In this document: positions 25,824 to 37,085 of the stretch, piece by piece
Layout of the letters: each line of letters opens with the position of its first letter
Position numbering within the stretch: the stretch's first letter is position 1
DNA from: Nitrococcus mobilis Nb-231
GTDB lineage: Bacteria > Pseudomonadota > Gammaproteobacteria > Nitrococcales > Nitrococcaceae
Reading direction: 5' to 3'
Length of the DNA: 64,000 nt
Assembly: GCF_000153205.1 (NCBI RefSeq)
Contig: NZ_CH672427.1
Location: 120,899-184,898 of the forward strand
Translations under genes and position numbers: made by a program
Notes under the pieces: generated by a model
The model's database searches: none
Told to the model about the DNA's origin: nothing
Seen by the model: only the letters and a program-made list of their open reading frames with translations

Positions 25824-28800
25824 CTACCACTCGAGCTTCTCGAGTTTGCGCACTGCAACGTGCGTATCCCGCGTCATGATTCCGGTCGGACCCCAGTAAT
25901 TCCATGCGTAGGTGAATTGCCCACTTCCCCCGGCGAGATAGAGCGGGTTCAAGCGGGTACGTGTCAGACTGTTGTGGCCGCCGGCGCGACGGCCACCGCG
26001 GATCTGCGATTTGGGTATGTAGATGGTCCGCTCGACGGCGTGATAGTACAGGCACATACCCGACTGCACTCGGCGGCTTACGTTGGCGCGTGTCACGACT
26101 ACGCCGTTGTCGTTATAGACCTCGACCCAGTCGTTGTCCTTCAGGCCGACCCGTTCTGCGTCTTTGTCGTTGATCCAAACTGGGTCCATGCCGCGCGACA
26201 AGGTCAACATACGGTGGTTGTCCTTGTAGGTCGAGTGGATGTTCCACTTCCCGTGCGGGGTGACGTAGTTCAAGATCAAGGTCTTGTCATCGATCGGGCT
26301 GACGCTCAGATCATGGATATCCTTATAGTCGATCTTTGCTCGATAGGTACACAATTGCGCACCGAAGTCGAGATACCATGGGTGGTCGATGTACATTTGC
26401 TGCCGGCCCGTGAGGGTACGCCAGGGTATTAACCGCTCCACCTGCAGGCACCAAGCCGCGTAGGCCCGGCCCTCGGTGATATTACCGGTCCAAACGGGGC
26501 TGACCAAAACTCGGCGTGGCTGGCGGGTGAGGTCATAGAAAGTCATCCTCACGCCGCGGTACGGCTCGGCCAAGTCAACCAGCGGCACGCCAGTGTGGTG
26601 CTCCTCCGCCTTGAAGGCCTGATAGCAAACCTCGCCGTTGGTCTCTGGAGCCATATACAGCAAAACGTTGGCGGCATCGAGCGCGTCCTCGAGGCAGGGA
26701 TAGCGCTTGCCGCCCCACTCGATTGCCCGGCGATGGCGCGGGTCGGGTGAGCCGCCAACCGGCTGGTCGCAGAGTTCGTCGTATTGTTTCGTAACTGGGA
26801 AATTACACCCGTTGCCGCTAATGCCTTTTTCTCGGACGGCGGGGCCCAGGGAAATGTACTTATTGTAGATCAGGCTGTAATCCCGCTCGAACACCTCGAA
26901 GTGCGGCATGGTTTTGCCCGGAATGGGCTCGCACTCGCCTTCCATCCAGTCGCGCACCTCACGTTGGGCCATCTGATCCGGCGTGTCGTGCATCAGCGGT
27001 CCTGCGAAGACGTCTTTCACTGGTCCTGGGAATACGCTGGGTGCGAGTTCGCTGATCTTCTTGGCAAACGCCTTGAAAATATCCCAGTCGCTCTTGGACT
27101 CCCAGACCGGCGGTACTGCCTGACTTAGCGGATGGATGAACGAGTGCAAGTCGGTGCTGTTGAGATCGTTCTTCTCGTACCAAAAGGCCGTTGGCAGAAT
27201 GATATCGGAATACAGCGCTGTGGAGTCCATCCGGAAGTTGATGTCGACCACCAGATCGAACTTCCCGCGCGGAGCCGGCTCCCGATACTTTACGTGCTTG
27301 ACGTGCGGTTTGGCGCGCTCTTCGGCGACCGCATTGTCATGCGTGCCAAGGTAATGTCGTAGGAAGAACTCCGCGCCCTTGGCGCTCGACTGCATGGCGT
27401 TGCCTCGCCAAACGAACCACACCCGTGGCCAGTTCTCCGGGGCATCCGGGTCATCGGTCGCGAAGCTGAGTTCTTTCTTCTTCAGCGCCTGCACCGTATA
27501 GTTCACGATGCCTTTGTCGTCCTTTGCTCCAGCCGCTTGCGCCGCACGGGCGACCTCGTGGGGGCTGCGGTCGAACTGCGGGTAATACGGCATCCAACCC
27601 ATTCGTACCGACTTGGCGATCAGATCGATCGAGTGCTGACCCTTCGCGAGTTTGGAATGCGGGGGGAGATTGGCATACTCTTCGGCCAAACCATCATACC
27701 GCCAGCTGTCGCTGTTGCTGTAATGCCAGGTAGCCGATTGAGTGAGGCGCGGTTTGACGCCCCAGTCTAGAGCAGACGTCAAAGTGCTCCATGGCGCGAG
27801 GATCGCGAGCTTCTCCTGACCGACGTAGTGGTTCATGCCGCCGCCGTTGCGGCCACAGCAACCGCAGGCAATTAGGCAGTTGATGGCGGCCCGATAAATG
27901 AAGTTGTTATGGTACCAGTGGTTGGCGCTGGCGCCGACGATGACCATCGAGCGGCCCTTGGTCTTCTCCGCGGTGCCGGCGAACTCGCGGGCGAAGCGAA
28001 TGACCGTCTGCCGGCCGATGCCGGTGTATTGCTCTTGCCAGGCCGGCGTGTAGGGCTTGAGGTCGTCGTAGCTCTCCGGGTAATCGCCGGGCAGCCCGCG
28101 ACCCACGGCATACTGGCCCATGTTCAGGTCATAGACCGTGGCGACCAATACACTGCCGCTGCCGGTGTCGATCTTCTTCGCCGGTACGCCGCGCTTGTAT
28201 AGGGTCTCCGAGGCGAACTCGTAGAACTGCACCATGGCGATTTCGTCGCTCTCGCCGAGAAAGCTCAGCACGGGCTCGATGGGGCTGTTGTCGAGAGCGT
28301 CCTCCATCTTGAGGTTCCACTGGCCGTGTTGTTTGGCCCAGCGATGGCCGACCTGGCCTTTCGGGCAGCGGGTCTCGTTGCTTTTGCGATCGAGCACCAG
28401 CTGCTTCCAGGCGGCGTTCTCCTGCTTCTTGTACTTCTTGACCTCCTCGCTGGTCAGGTAGCGACCCGGACGGTAGCTATCACCGTCCTTCTCGAGCTTG
28501 ACCAGGAACGGCATGTCCGTGTAGCGCGTCACGTAGTCGATGAAGTAAGGCACTTGGCGCTTGACGTAGAACTCGGTGTAGATGACATGGCCTACGGCCA
28601 TCCATATTCCCAGGTCCTGCCCCTTCTTGACCGGAATCCACCAGTCGGCGTACTTGCTGACCTGGCTGAAATCCGGCGACAGCACCACGAACTTGGCCCC
28701 CTCATGGCGCGCCTCGGAGATGAAATGCACATCCGGGGTGCGGGTCATGTTGAGGTTGGAGGCCATCGATACGATGAACTTACTGTTGTACCAGTCGGCG

Positions 28801-29486
28801 CTCTCGCAGACATCGGTCTGATCACCCCAGATCTCCGGGAAGGAGTTGGGCAGATCGGCGTACCAGTCATAGAAACTTATGGTCGCGCCGCCGAAGAGCT
28901 GCAGGAAGCGCTGGCCGGCCGCAAAGGAGAGCATCGACATGGCCGGAATCGGGGAGAAGCCCATTACCCGATCGGGTCCGTACTTCTGGGCGGTATAGAG
29001 ACAAGCGGAAGCGATGAGCTCGAGCAGTTCGTCCCAGCTCGTGCGTCGGAACCCGCCCTTGCCGCGGGCCTTCTGCCAACGCTTACGCTTGTTCTCGTCG
29101 GTGACAATGGAGCTCCACGCTTCGACCGGGTTGTTGTGGCTGGAGCGCGCCTCGCGCCAGAAGTCCAGTAGCACACCCCTAGCATAAGGATATTTGACGC
29201 GAATCGGACTGTAGACATACCACGATGCAGAGATGCCGCGCTGACAGCCGCGCGGCTCATAGGGCGGTATGCCGCGGCCACCTTCACCCCGCCCAAGCAA
29301 GGGGTAGTCGGTCTGCTGCATTTCCCAGGTGATGATGCCGTCCTTGACGTAAATCGCCCACGAACAGCCACCCGTGCAGTTCACACCGTGGGTGCTGCGG
29401 AAGATGTTATCGTGCTGCCAGCGGTTGCGGTAAAACTCCTCCCACCGGCGAGTCTTTGGGTTGACAAGATCCTGAATCCAGCCCAT
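25824..29486 (-). CDS. narG: Nitrate reductase alpha / nitrite oxidoreductase alpha subunit (NarG/NxrA), no beta subunit nearby
   Basis: Catalytic molybdenum (bis-MGD) subunit of membrane-bound nitrate reductase or nitrite oxidoreductase, cytoplasm-facing. Near the N-terminus H33, C37, C41 ([13 protein letters not shown]) and C81 (EPRGCQRG) bind the FS0 [4Fe-4S] cluster. The Mo-ligand Asp lies in [16 protein letters not shown]. There is no twin-arginine signal. The start [22 protein letters not shown] and the length of 1220 resemble the clade that includes Nitrobacter and Nitrococcus NxrA more than E. coli NarG (1247 aa). The ribosome site is AGGGGAG. Whether it reduces nitrate or oxidises nitrite cannot be read from the sequence. 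No narH, narJ or narI follows, so it needs partners encoded elsewhere or is a relic or extra copy. Confidence 0.9.
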   Translation of the reverse strand: MGWIQDLVNPKTRRWEEFYRNRWQHDNIFRSTHGVNCTGGCSWAIYVKDGIITWEMQQTDYPLLGRGEGGRGIPPYEPRGCQRGISASWYVYSPIRVKYPYARGVLLDFWREARSSHNNPVEAWSSIVTDENKRKRWQKARGKGGFRRTSWDELLELIASACLYTAQKYGPDRVMGFSPIPAMSMLSFAAGQRFLQLFGGATISFYDWYADLPNSFPEIWGDQTDVCESADWYNSKFIVSMASNLNMTRTPDVHFISEARHEGAKFVVLSPDFSQVSKYADWWIPVKKGQDLGIWMAVGHVIYTEFYVKRQVPYFIDYVTRYTDMPFLVKLEKDGDSYRPGRYLTSEEVKKYKKQENAAWKQLVLDRKSNETRCPKGQVGHRWAKQHGQWNLKMEDALDNSPIEPVLSFLGESDEIAMVQFYEFASETLYKRGVPAKKIDTGSGSVLVATVYDLNMGQYAVGRGLPGDYPESYDDLKPYTPAWQEQYTGIGRQTVIRFAREFAGTAEKTKGRSMVIVGASANHWYHNNFIYRAAINCLIACGCCGRNGGGMNHYVGQEKLAILAPWSTLTSALDWGVKPRLTQSATWHYSNSDSWRYDGLAEEYANLPPHSKLAKGQHSIDLIAKSVRMGWMPYYPQFDRSPHEVARAAQAAGAKDDKGIVNYTVQALKKKELSFATDDPDAPENWPRVWFVWRGNAMQSSAKGAEFFLRHYLGTHDNAVAEERAKPHVKHVKYREPAPRGKFDLVVDINFRMDSTALYSDIILPTAFWYEKNDLNSTDLHSFIHPLSQAVPPVWESKSDWDIFKAFAKKISELAPSVFPGPVKDVFAGPLMHDTPDQMAQREVRDWMEGECEPIPGKTMPHFEVFERDYSLIYNKYISLGPAVREKGISGNGCNFPVTKQYDELCDQPVGGSPDPRHRRAIEWGGKRYPCLEDALDAANVLLYMAPETNGEVCYQAFKAEEHHTGVPLVDLAEPYRGVRMTFYDLTRQPRRVLVSPVWTGNITEGRAYAAWCLQVERLIPWRTLTGRQQMYIDHPWYLDFGAQLCTYRAKIDYKDIHDLSVSPIDDKTLILNYVTPHGKWNIHSTYKDNHRMLTLSRGMDPVWINDKDAERVGLKDNDWVEVYNDNGVVVTRANVSRRVQSGMCLYYHAVERTIYIPKSQIRGGRRAGGHNSLTRTRLNPLYLAGGSGQFTYAWNYWGPTGIMTRDTHVAVRKLEKLEW

Positions 29487-29627
29487 GGCTTATTAATCTC
29501 CCCTGCGAATTTCTTCTTGGCTCGCTTCGCGCTCGGTTCGCCGAAGCGATCATCGCGCTGGGATCTTTAAGCTACATCCTTCGTCACGCATCGGGAGGAA
29601 GCTTTGCAATCCCATTAATTTAATAAA

Positions 29628-29670
29628 TATCATTTATACTTAATAAAGTAAAAATATTATTTATACTTGT
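29628..29670. promoter_or_regulatory. AT-rich block with direct and inverted repeats upstream of narG
   Basis: In a GC-rich window this stretch is almost pure A/T. ATTTATACTT occurs twice (29632-29641 and 29659-29668, a 27-base step), and between them AAGTAAAAA makes an imperfect dyad with TTTATACTT. It stands about 150 bases before the narG start, a fitting place for promoter and regulator binding. No FNR-type TTGAT-N4-ATCAA is visible. Confidence 0.4.
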
Positions 29671-29785
29671 TTATGTTTAAGTGGGGGGAGGCCTTACTCC
29701 TGATGGGCGTGTTGTCGGGCAGGGTGTGAAGACACAATAGGTCCAGCTTCTCTTCAGCATTGTGCCCCTGGGTGTGGAGAGGCTA

Positions 29786-29977
29786 ATGATCGAAGAAGCT
29801 GTCGAGCGTCTGGAGGTGGTGCGCCTCGCATTTTTGGAGCGCAACTGGGGTGAGGAAGCCGCCCGTGCTTTTGCCGCACGAACCTCGCGCAGCTATCGAC
29901 GGGCCGTAGTACATCACGCCCGCCCGCCGGTGATCGGCGGTTTCGGTTGCGTCTACTCGCTTCCTATTGCTTCTTAA
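29786..29977 (+). CDS. Possible small protein, 63 aa
   Basis: An ATG-initiated frame with GGAG about 6-7 bases upstream encodes a helical, charged N-terminal half (MIEEAVERLEVVRLAFLERN) rich in Glu, Ala and Arg and a short Gly/Pro-rich tail. I recognise no family. It reads away from narG, in a 680-base interval that otherwise holds no gene. It could be real or a chance frame; the composition and the ribosome site slightly favour coding. Confidence 0.3.
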   Translation: MIEEAVERLEVVRLAFLERNWGEEAARAFAARTSRSYRRAVVHHARPPVIGGFGCVYSLPIAS

Positions 29978-30164
29978 AACGATGTGTTCGCCCGAAACGA
30001 GGGGAGCGTTGGCCGGGCCCGGTTAAAGAGCGTGCACGCCTCACCTTGTGTCAGCACGGCGGTGGTGAACCGAGGCATCCTGTCCTGCAAAGCGCATCCC
30101 TACCGTGCGACGAATATTAGGCTGTAAAGAGATTGTAGGTGTGAGCAAATGTCAGCGCCACCGA

Positions 30165-30785
30165 TCAACTTCCGAGGGGTAGCGTTTGAGCATTACCATT
30201 AGAGGTGGCATCGCTGCCGCAGGCGGCGCAGACCGATAGCCCGAACTCATCGGTCTCCAAGTGTTCCACGGTCTGTGTGATGCGTTCACACAGATCCGTG
30301 AATTCTTCCAGCGGGTCTCTGGGTAGAGGCCGGTAAGGTCGGTCTGGGGCGGTATCGTCGGTTGACCTGTGGCGATGACGCTGGAGATAGGAACGCTCTC
30401 GCCGTAAATGTTCTTGATATATCCGCAAGTAACGCCGCGCAGGTGTGAGCAACGCTGATCGTGACACCACGATGCTGCCTATCATGTCCTCGATGAGTGC
30501 CAAGCAGCGTTCGCCGAGTTCGATGATCGCCTCATGCTCGGTGGTTAGGACAAGCCGAGCCGGGGCAAAGCGGTCATCAGCCTGCGTGAGCGCGTCGATC
30601 AACTCGCCTTCGTAGGCATCGTCGCCAATCGCCGCGTAGCGGTTGAGGCAGTCGACGATGTCGTGCATTAGCAGCATATCCGGTGTCCGACCACGCGCGA
30701 ATGCGCGCAGTTGATTGGAAAAGACATCCAGCAACCGTTGTACGTTGCGCTGTCCAGCTTGGAAACGATCGATGGCAGTACTCAT
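30165..30785 (-). CDS. Hemerythrin-like domain protein, probably NO/O2 related
   Basis: A four-helix-bundle protein of about 206 residues resembling hemerythrin HHE proteins. Candidate diiron ligands are H41 in LLMHDIVDCLNRY, E60, H84-E85 in TTEHEAIIEL, and H126 and E130 in YLRIYQEHLRRERSYL. The pattern is somewhat degenerate at the first helix. I chose ATG 30785 because GGAGG is exactly 8 bases upstream. An NsrR-like site lies 23 bases upstream of the start, which suggests induction by nitric oxide. Related proteins (YtfE/DnrN group) repair Fe-S centres or bind NO, but this one lacks the N-terminal ScdA domain, so the role here is inferred from context. C-terminal Cys residues (CAACG) may bind metal. 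Confidence 0.7.
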   Translation of the reverse strand: MSTAIDRFQAGQRNVQRLLDVFSNQLRAFARGRTPDMLLMHDIVDCLNRYAAIGDDAYEGELIDALTQADDRFAPARLVLTTEHEAIIELGERCLALIEDMIGSIVVSRSALLTPARRYLRIYQEHLRRERSYLQRHRHRSTDDTAPDRPYRPLPRDPLEEFTDLCERITQTVEHLETDEFGLSVCAACGSDATSNGNAQTLPLGS

Positions 30786-31285
30786 AATGCGATCCTCCGG
30801 ATCGATTATTATGCATATCAAATACTTTTTAGGTCGCCTTACCCCAATCAACCGATCGGATTTGCCGGAGGCACCGCGAGCATTCGGAGACCCTCGACAG
30901 GATCCGTCCCAAGGGTTCCCGGCGGTTCTCGCCGCCGACGATACATGGCTAGTAGTACAGTGTAGTCGTGTTTGGTTTGCGGGCGAGGTTTTTAAGTCAA
31001 TTCTTATATTATACTGCGAAAACGTAATGTGTGCTGTGGGGGAGATCGGTTGTCCGCGACCCGCGCGTTGTTTGCCCGGTCTGTGGACGCTTATTGCAAG
31101 CACTCGAGCGATTCAGTTTATGCTTTTTCTTTGGAGCTTCAGCCATTGCGCCAGGCCGTGGTTGCCAAGTGTCGGCCGCGCCACGTCGGTTTTTCGGAGG
31201 GGCTGATTAATGAGCGCCGTCCTCCATCGGGTCTAATGCCCGTGAACCGGCCCAGCCCCTGGCAAACGCCCCGTGATCGTTATAA
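30786..31285. other. Promoter-bearing gap between nsrR and the hemerythrin-like gene
   Basis: Apart from the NsrR-like site at its left end, I see no gene. An A/T-rich patch at about 30985-31025 may be a second promoter. Frames on the plus strand look non-coding. Confidence 0.35.
30808..30830 (-). promoter_or_regulatory. NsrR-like operator before the hemerythrin-like gene
   Basis: On the minus strand the 23 bases read AAAAAGTATTT-G-ATATGCATAAT. Compared with the known NsrR consensus of two 11-bp arms, AAGATGYATTT-N-AAATRCATCTT, I count 9 and 8 matches out of 11. The site ends 22 bases before the start codon, next to the nsrR gene itself. Confidence 0.6.
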
Positions 31286-31765
31286 TTAGGCTCGCTTGGG
31301 CGGTGGTGTGGTGCTGGAAGTTACCCGAACCGGGATTTCGATGGCGAGCAGGTTGGCCAATTTTTGTTTCGGCTCGAGCAGATCGGCAAGGCTATAGCGA
31401 TCGAGCACGGCGAGAAAGGCCTGCAAGGCCTCGCGAAGTACCCCGTGCAGCACGCAGGAAGGTGTCAGACGACAGTAGTTCTGGCTGCTGAAGCACTCCA
31501 CCAGTGCCATGTCGTTTTCAGTACGGCGTACGACCTCGCCGAGATTGATGCTGGCCGGTGAATGGCGCAAGCGCATACCGCCGTGCTTGCCGCGCACCGT
31601 CTCTACATATCCGAGCCGGCCGAGTTCGTAGACGACTTTCATCAGGTGGTTGCGAGAGATGGCATAGCGCTCGGCAATCTCCGAGATCGTGCTGAGCTCG
31701 TTCTCCTTGAGGCTGAGGTACATGAGTACCCGTAAGGAATAATCGGTAAAAGAGGTTAATCGCAT
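31286..31765 (-). CDS. nsrR: NsrR, nitric-oxide-sensing Rrf2-family repressor
   Basis: A 159-residue Rrf2-type winged-helix repressor that holds an Fe-S cluster and loses DNA binding when NO attacks it. The N-terminus MRLTSFTDYSLRVLMYLSL and the helix-turn-helix AERYAISRNHLMKVVYEL closely match NsrR, followed by the wing VRGKHGGMRL. The cluster cysteines are C91, C98 and C104 (VECFSSQNYCRLTPSCVL), with a C-x6-C-x5-C spacing. It is 37 bases downstream of nnrS in the same direction, so nnrS-nsrR is probably an operon and autoregulated. NsrR-like sites are seen near the adjacent hemerythrin gene and in the nnrS/DUF427 promoter interval. Confidence 0.9.
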   Translation of the reverse strand: MRLTSFTDYSLRVLMYLSLKENELSTISEIAERYAISRNHLMKVVYELGRLGYVETVRGKHGGMRLRHSPASINLGEVVRRTENDMALVECFSSQNYCRLTPSCVLHGVLREALQAFLAVLDRYSLADLLEPKQKLANLLAIEIPVRVTSSTTPPPKRA

Positions 31766-31802
31766 CGTCTACTCCGTAGATAAGCGGTTCGCGGGTAACT
31801 GC

Positions 31803-32957
31803 TCATCCTGGTTGTCCATCCACTCGTGGTCGACTCAGAATCGGCGCGTAGCGCACTGCGAACAACGCAAACGCTGCGACCCAAGCCAGTGCGGCAGCAT
31901 ACAGCATCCACGGCGCCCCGCTGAGGGTGGCGCTTACGCGCAGTACGGCCGCCGCGCTTACCAGCCAGTAGATCGGCTGCGTGCCGCGCAACAAAGTAAG
32001 CGGCCGTCCAGTGTGTCCGACTGTTACCCGTGTCATTACGCCAATGATCAGAGTACCTATGGCGCCGACGCCAAGTGTATGATACCAGACGCTTGTATCG
32101 AGTGCCGCCGATAGTGGAGTCAGCCCCTTCAGTAACAACGCCAGTGCCAGCCAGGCATAACCCACGTGCAGAATCCACATCAGCGGCTCCCGCCACGTGT
32201 GCCAACCCTGCCAGCCACAGAGTCGTAACAAGTGAAACAGGCCGGCAGCGAGTGCGATCATGCCGGCGCCAAGACTGGCGGGGGCGAGCAAATCCGCCGG
32301 CAGCATCAGTATCGTGGCGAGCAGCGTCGCTTGATCCAGGCGCGGCTGGCGGCGTATGCGTTGCGGCTTATGCTGGCGGATCAGCCAGTTGTCGGTGAAT
32401 GCCGGGATGATGCGCCCGCCGATTACCGCCATCAGCACCGCGATGGTGTCCAACGCCACGAGTTCGCCCATATAACCGAGGGTAGGCGTGAGGCCGAGCA
32501 GGGTGAGGTGCATGAGCACATTGCCTGCCGCGAGGACGGCAAGCACCGCGACCAAGGGTAAATTCCGCGAATTGCCTGCACGGCGCAAAATCAGAAGTGC
32601 ATAAAATGCCAATGTCGGTAGAAAGCTTAGATCTATGGCGGCCACCAACCAATTCGGTAGCCAACCCGTTAGCGCCATGGCAAGACGGCCGGCGAGCCAG
32701 AGGGCGCCGAGGGCAAGCAGCGGATAGCCGCTCGGCGGCGGGAGACCGGTCCAATTGGCCATGGCCGTCAATAGAAAACCGGCGATGGCGGCCGGGACGA
32801 ATCCGTAGAGCATCTCGTGGGAATGCCACAGCGGTGGTGAAATCCCGGCCGGGAACTGCAGCCAGCCGAGCAGTACCGCCAGCCACACCAGTACCGCCAC
32901 TGCGCCGAATATCCCGGTGAGTAAAAAGAACAGGCGGAAGGGGTAGGCGAGCAACAT
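31803..32957 (-). CDS. nnrS: NnrS-family haem-copper membrane protein
   Basis: An integral membrane protein of 384 residues with about 12 hydrophobic segments. It shows the NnrS signatures LLAYPFRLFFLLTG at the start, WHSHEMLYGFVPAAIAGFLLTAMANWTG at about 45-70, and IGGRIIPAFTDNWL and VMTRVTVGHTGRPL further on. NnrS proteins protect against nitrosative stress in denitrifiers and respond to NO regulators. It is first in a leftward operon with nsrR. Its start lies 340 bases from the divergent DUF427 gene. Assignment is firm; the biochemical role within the family is not settled. Confidence 0.92.
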   Translation of the reverse strand: MLLAYPFRLFFLLTGIFGAVAVLVWLAVLLGWLQFPAGISPPLWHSHEMLYGFVPAAIAGFLLTAMANWTGLPPPSGYPLLALGALWLAGRLAMALTGWLPNWLVAAIDLSFLPTLAFYALLILRRAGNSRNLPLVAVLAVLAAGNVLMHLTLLGLTPTLGYMGELVALDTIAVLMAVIGGRIIPAFTDNWLIRQHKPQRIRRQPRLDQATLLATILMLPADLLAPASLGAGMIALAAGLFHLLRLCGWQGWHTWREPLMWILHVGYAWLALALLLKGLTPLSAALDTSVWYHTLGVGAIGTLIIGVMTRVTVGHTGRPLTLLRGTQPIYWLVSAAAVLRVSATLSGAPWMLYAAALAWVAAFALFAVRYAPILSRPRVDGQPG

Positions 32958-33006
32958 AGCGCGCTTAGCTCATGGGTGGCCGACTGCGGCTTTATCGAAG
33001 AGAGCC

Positions 33007-33028
33007 CGCGTGGCGCACGCGCCACGCG
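33007..33028. repeat. Perfect GC-rich palindromic hairpin upstream of nnrS
   Basis: The 22 bases form a 10-bp stem CGCGTGGCGC with two central bases (in practice a 9-bp stem and 4-base loop), 50 bases before the nnrS start. No T-run follows on either strand. It may structure the nnrS leader RNA. Confidence 0.5.
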
Positions 33029-33146
33029 AGAAAGGGTTGTCGCTATACGCTGTTGCAGCGCAGGAGGCCCGCGATCGAGATAGCAACGCAGCTAAGGAGT
33101 GAGGCGTGGCGGGCATAAGCCGGAGACCTCAACCGCCAGGCGATAA

Positions 33147-33170
33147 TGACTATATGAAATACTTTATTTT
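33147..33170. promoter_or_regulatory. NsrR-like half-conserved site between nnrS and the DUF427 gene
   Basis: On the minus strand this region reads AATAAAGTATTT-C-ATATAGTCATT. It shares AAAGTATTT-N-ATATR with the site before the hemerythrin gene, but only about 14 of 22 positions agree with the NsrR consensus. It could control nnrS, 190 bases away, or the DUF427 gene, 130 bases away. Confidence 0.4.
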
Positions 33171-33299
33171 GTGTGGTGTCAAGTCAGCGTGGTATTGGTT
33201 GAATGCGCCGGTGCCAGTTGTTCATTTCGAAGGCGAGCCTGGCGCCGGCGATCTTCGGTAAAGGGGCGCTGTTTAAACAAGCCGTAAGAGGAGATGATC

Positions 33300-34115
33300 A
33301 TGTCCCTGACCTTATTCCATGGGCCATTGTCCGGCCGACCCGCCGAGGCCAACTACCGCATCGAGGGTCCTGCGCATCGTTTGTTTTTTGATGACTTCCC
33401 GCGCCGTGTGCGGGCGAAGTACGCTGGCCAGACGCTGCTTGATACTCGCCGCGGCAAGCTTCTCCACGAGACCGGATTGTTGCCGCAGCTCTATGTCCCG
33501 CGCCAAGATGCCCGCTTCGACATGCTGGAGGCGACGGACCGCAAAACACATTGCCCCTTCAAGGGCGACGCCTGCTACTGGTCTGTTCGTGTCGGCGAGC
33601 GTGCCGTACAGAACGCGGTTTGGGCTTATCCTCAGCCGAGCGAGGCCGCGGCGTGGTTGCGCGACTACATTGCCGTCTACTGGGCCACCATGGACGCCTG
33701 GTTTGATGAAGACGAGGCAGTCGAAGGCCATCTGCGGGATCCGTACCACCGTGTCGATGTACGCGAGACCAGTCACCATCTGCGTGTCTGTGTGCAAGCT
33801 GATGTGGTGGCCGAGACCAAGCGGCCGAAGATCCTCTCCGAAACGGGGCTTGCGAATCGTTATTACGTGCCGCCGGCGGATATCCGCGCCGATCTGTTCG
33901 AGCCGAGCGCCACACAGACGGTCTGTCCGTATAAAGGGGTCGCCTCCTACCGCGCGCTTCGAATCGGTGATCAACGCATCGAGGACGTCGCCTGGCTTTA
34001 TGCCGAGCCGCTGCCAGACGCCGGCAAAATCGGTGGTTACCTTTGCTTCGATCTCGCTGAAGGCCTCACGATCGAGATCGACGGTGCGCCGGTGCCGGGC
34101 CGCAAGGACAAGTAG
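33300..34115 (+). CDS. Tandem DUF427-domain protein
   Basis: Two DUF427 repeats of about 110 residues are joined. The first (residues 25-120) has the core RVRAKYAGQTLLDTRRGKLL, LPQLYVPRQDA and HCPFKGDACYWSVRV. The second (140-250) has LRVCVQADVVAETKRPKIL, NRYYVPPADIRADLF and VCPYKGVASYRALRIG. Both keep the C-P-[FY]-K-G motif, the hallmark of the family. The function is unknown. ATG 33300 is preferred because GAGGAG precedes it by about 6 bases; the ATG six bases earlier overlaps that box. A 388-codon frame on the other strand is a shadow. Confidence 0.88.
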   Translation: MSLTLFHGPLSGRPAEANYRIEGPAHRLFFDDFPRRVRAKYAGQTLLDTRRGKLLHETGLLPQLYVPRQDARFDMLEATDRKTHCPFKGDACYWSVRVGERAVQNAVWAYPQPSEAAAWLRDYIAVYWATMDAWFDEDEAVEGHLRDPYHRVDVRETSHHLRVCVQADVVAETKRPKILSETGLANRYYVPPADIRADLFEPSATQTVCPYKGVASYRALRIGDQRIEDVAWLYAEPLPDAGKIGGYLCFDLAEGLTIEIDGAPVPGRKDK

Positions 34116-34217
34116 ATAGTAGGGGAGAGCTTGCGTGCTTGTCCGTGTCAGGTTCGGGCTGACGTGGCGCCGCCGGGAATAGAAAATTCTCTGTTCGGGC
34201 CGAGTTCTGCAAGCCTT

Positions 34218-34304
34218 TGGTGCCGGGAGCGAGACTCGAACTCGCACTCTGTCTCCAGAACCGGATTTTGAGTCCGGCGCGTCTACCAGTTCCGCCATCC
34301 CGGC
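34218..34304 (-). tRNA. tRNA-Leu (anticodon CAA)
   Basis: On the minus strand 87 bases form a class II tRNA. The acceptor stem is GCCGGGA/TCCCGGC with discriminator A and an encoded CCA. The anticodon stem CCGGA/TCCGG holds the loop CTCAAAA, giving anticodon CAA for UUG. There is a long variable arm and the T-loop GTTCGAGTC. The D-loop sequence GGTAGACGCG is typical of tRNA-Leu. Confidence 0.96.
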
Positions 34305-34457
34305 TGCATCATAGCGGTGGAGTATAAGGCAGGCCGAGTTACGGCGAAACCCATTATCTCGCGGTATGGCTTCGGAGCTGATACCATCGGCGCAGCTGTT
34401 CAAGGCGCCGCGTGGATTTGCCGGCACAGGTGTTGATTCAGGATTTTCCCTTCCCCT

Positions 34458-36610
<2,153 letters not shown>

Positions 36611-36671
36611 TGCCTAGCTTTCGTCACGGGCGCGTGCCCGTTCCGCCGTTTTAGCGACGAGGAGTTTACAT

Positions 36672-37064
36672 ATGGATTTTCTAATCAGCGACGCCATGGC
36701 TCAGAGCGGTCCGGCGGCGGGTCCAGGCCTCGGCGGTCTGATCTTTCCGATCGCGCTGATTGCCATCTTCTACTTCCTGCTGATCCGCCCCCAGCAAAAG
36801 CGCGCCAAGGAGCACAAGAAACTGGTGGCGAATCTGGGCAAAGGCGATGAGGTAATCACTAACGGCGGCCTGATGGGCCAGATTACCGATGTCGGTGAAG
36901 GCTATGCCGCATTGGAAATTGCCGATGGTGTCGAGGTCCGGATTCAGAAGAGCGCGGTGGCTCAGGTGCTACCCAAGGGGACCGTCAAGCAGAAGCTGAA
37001 GAAGGACGAAGTGCCCGCCGTGCTCGGTAAGGGTAAGGCCGAGGGCGGCAAAAGCAACAAGTAA
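36672..37064 (+). CDS. yajC: Preprotein translocase subunit YajC
   Basis: A small inner-membrane accessory of the Sec translocon that associates with SecDF. It has a single transmembrane helix at about 22-40 (LIFPIALIAIFYFLLIRPQQKR), followed by a cytoplasmic basic domain with the conserved LGKGDEVITNGGLMGQI and VRIQKSAVAQVLPKGTVK. The start has GAGGAG upstream. At 130 residues it is slightly longer than E. coli YajC because of a Gly/Lys-rich tail. Confidence 0.96.
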   Translation: MDFLISDAMAQSGPAAGPGLGGLIFPIALIAIFYFLLIRPQQKRAKEHKKLVANLGKGDEVITNGGLMGQITDVGEGYAALEIADGVEVRIQKSAVAQVLPKGTVKQKLKKDEVPAVLGKGKAEGGKSNK

Positions 37065-37085
37065 GCCACCGCTGTCGGAGCAAGC

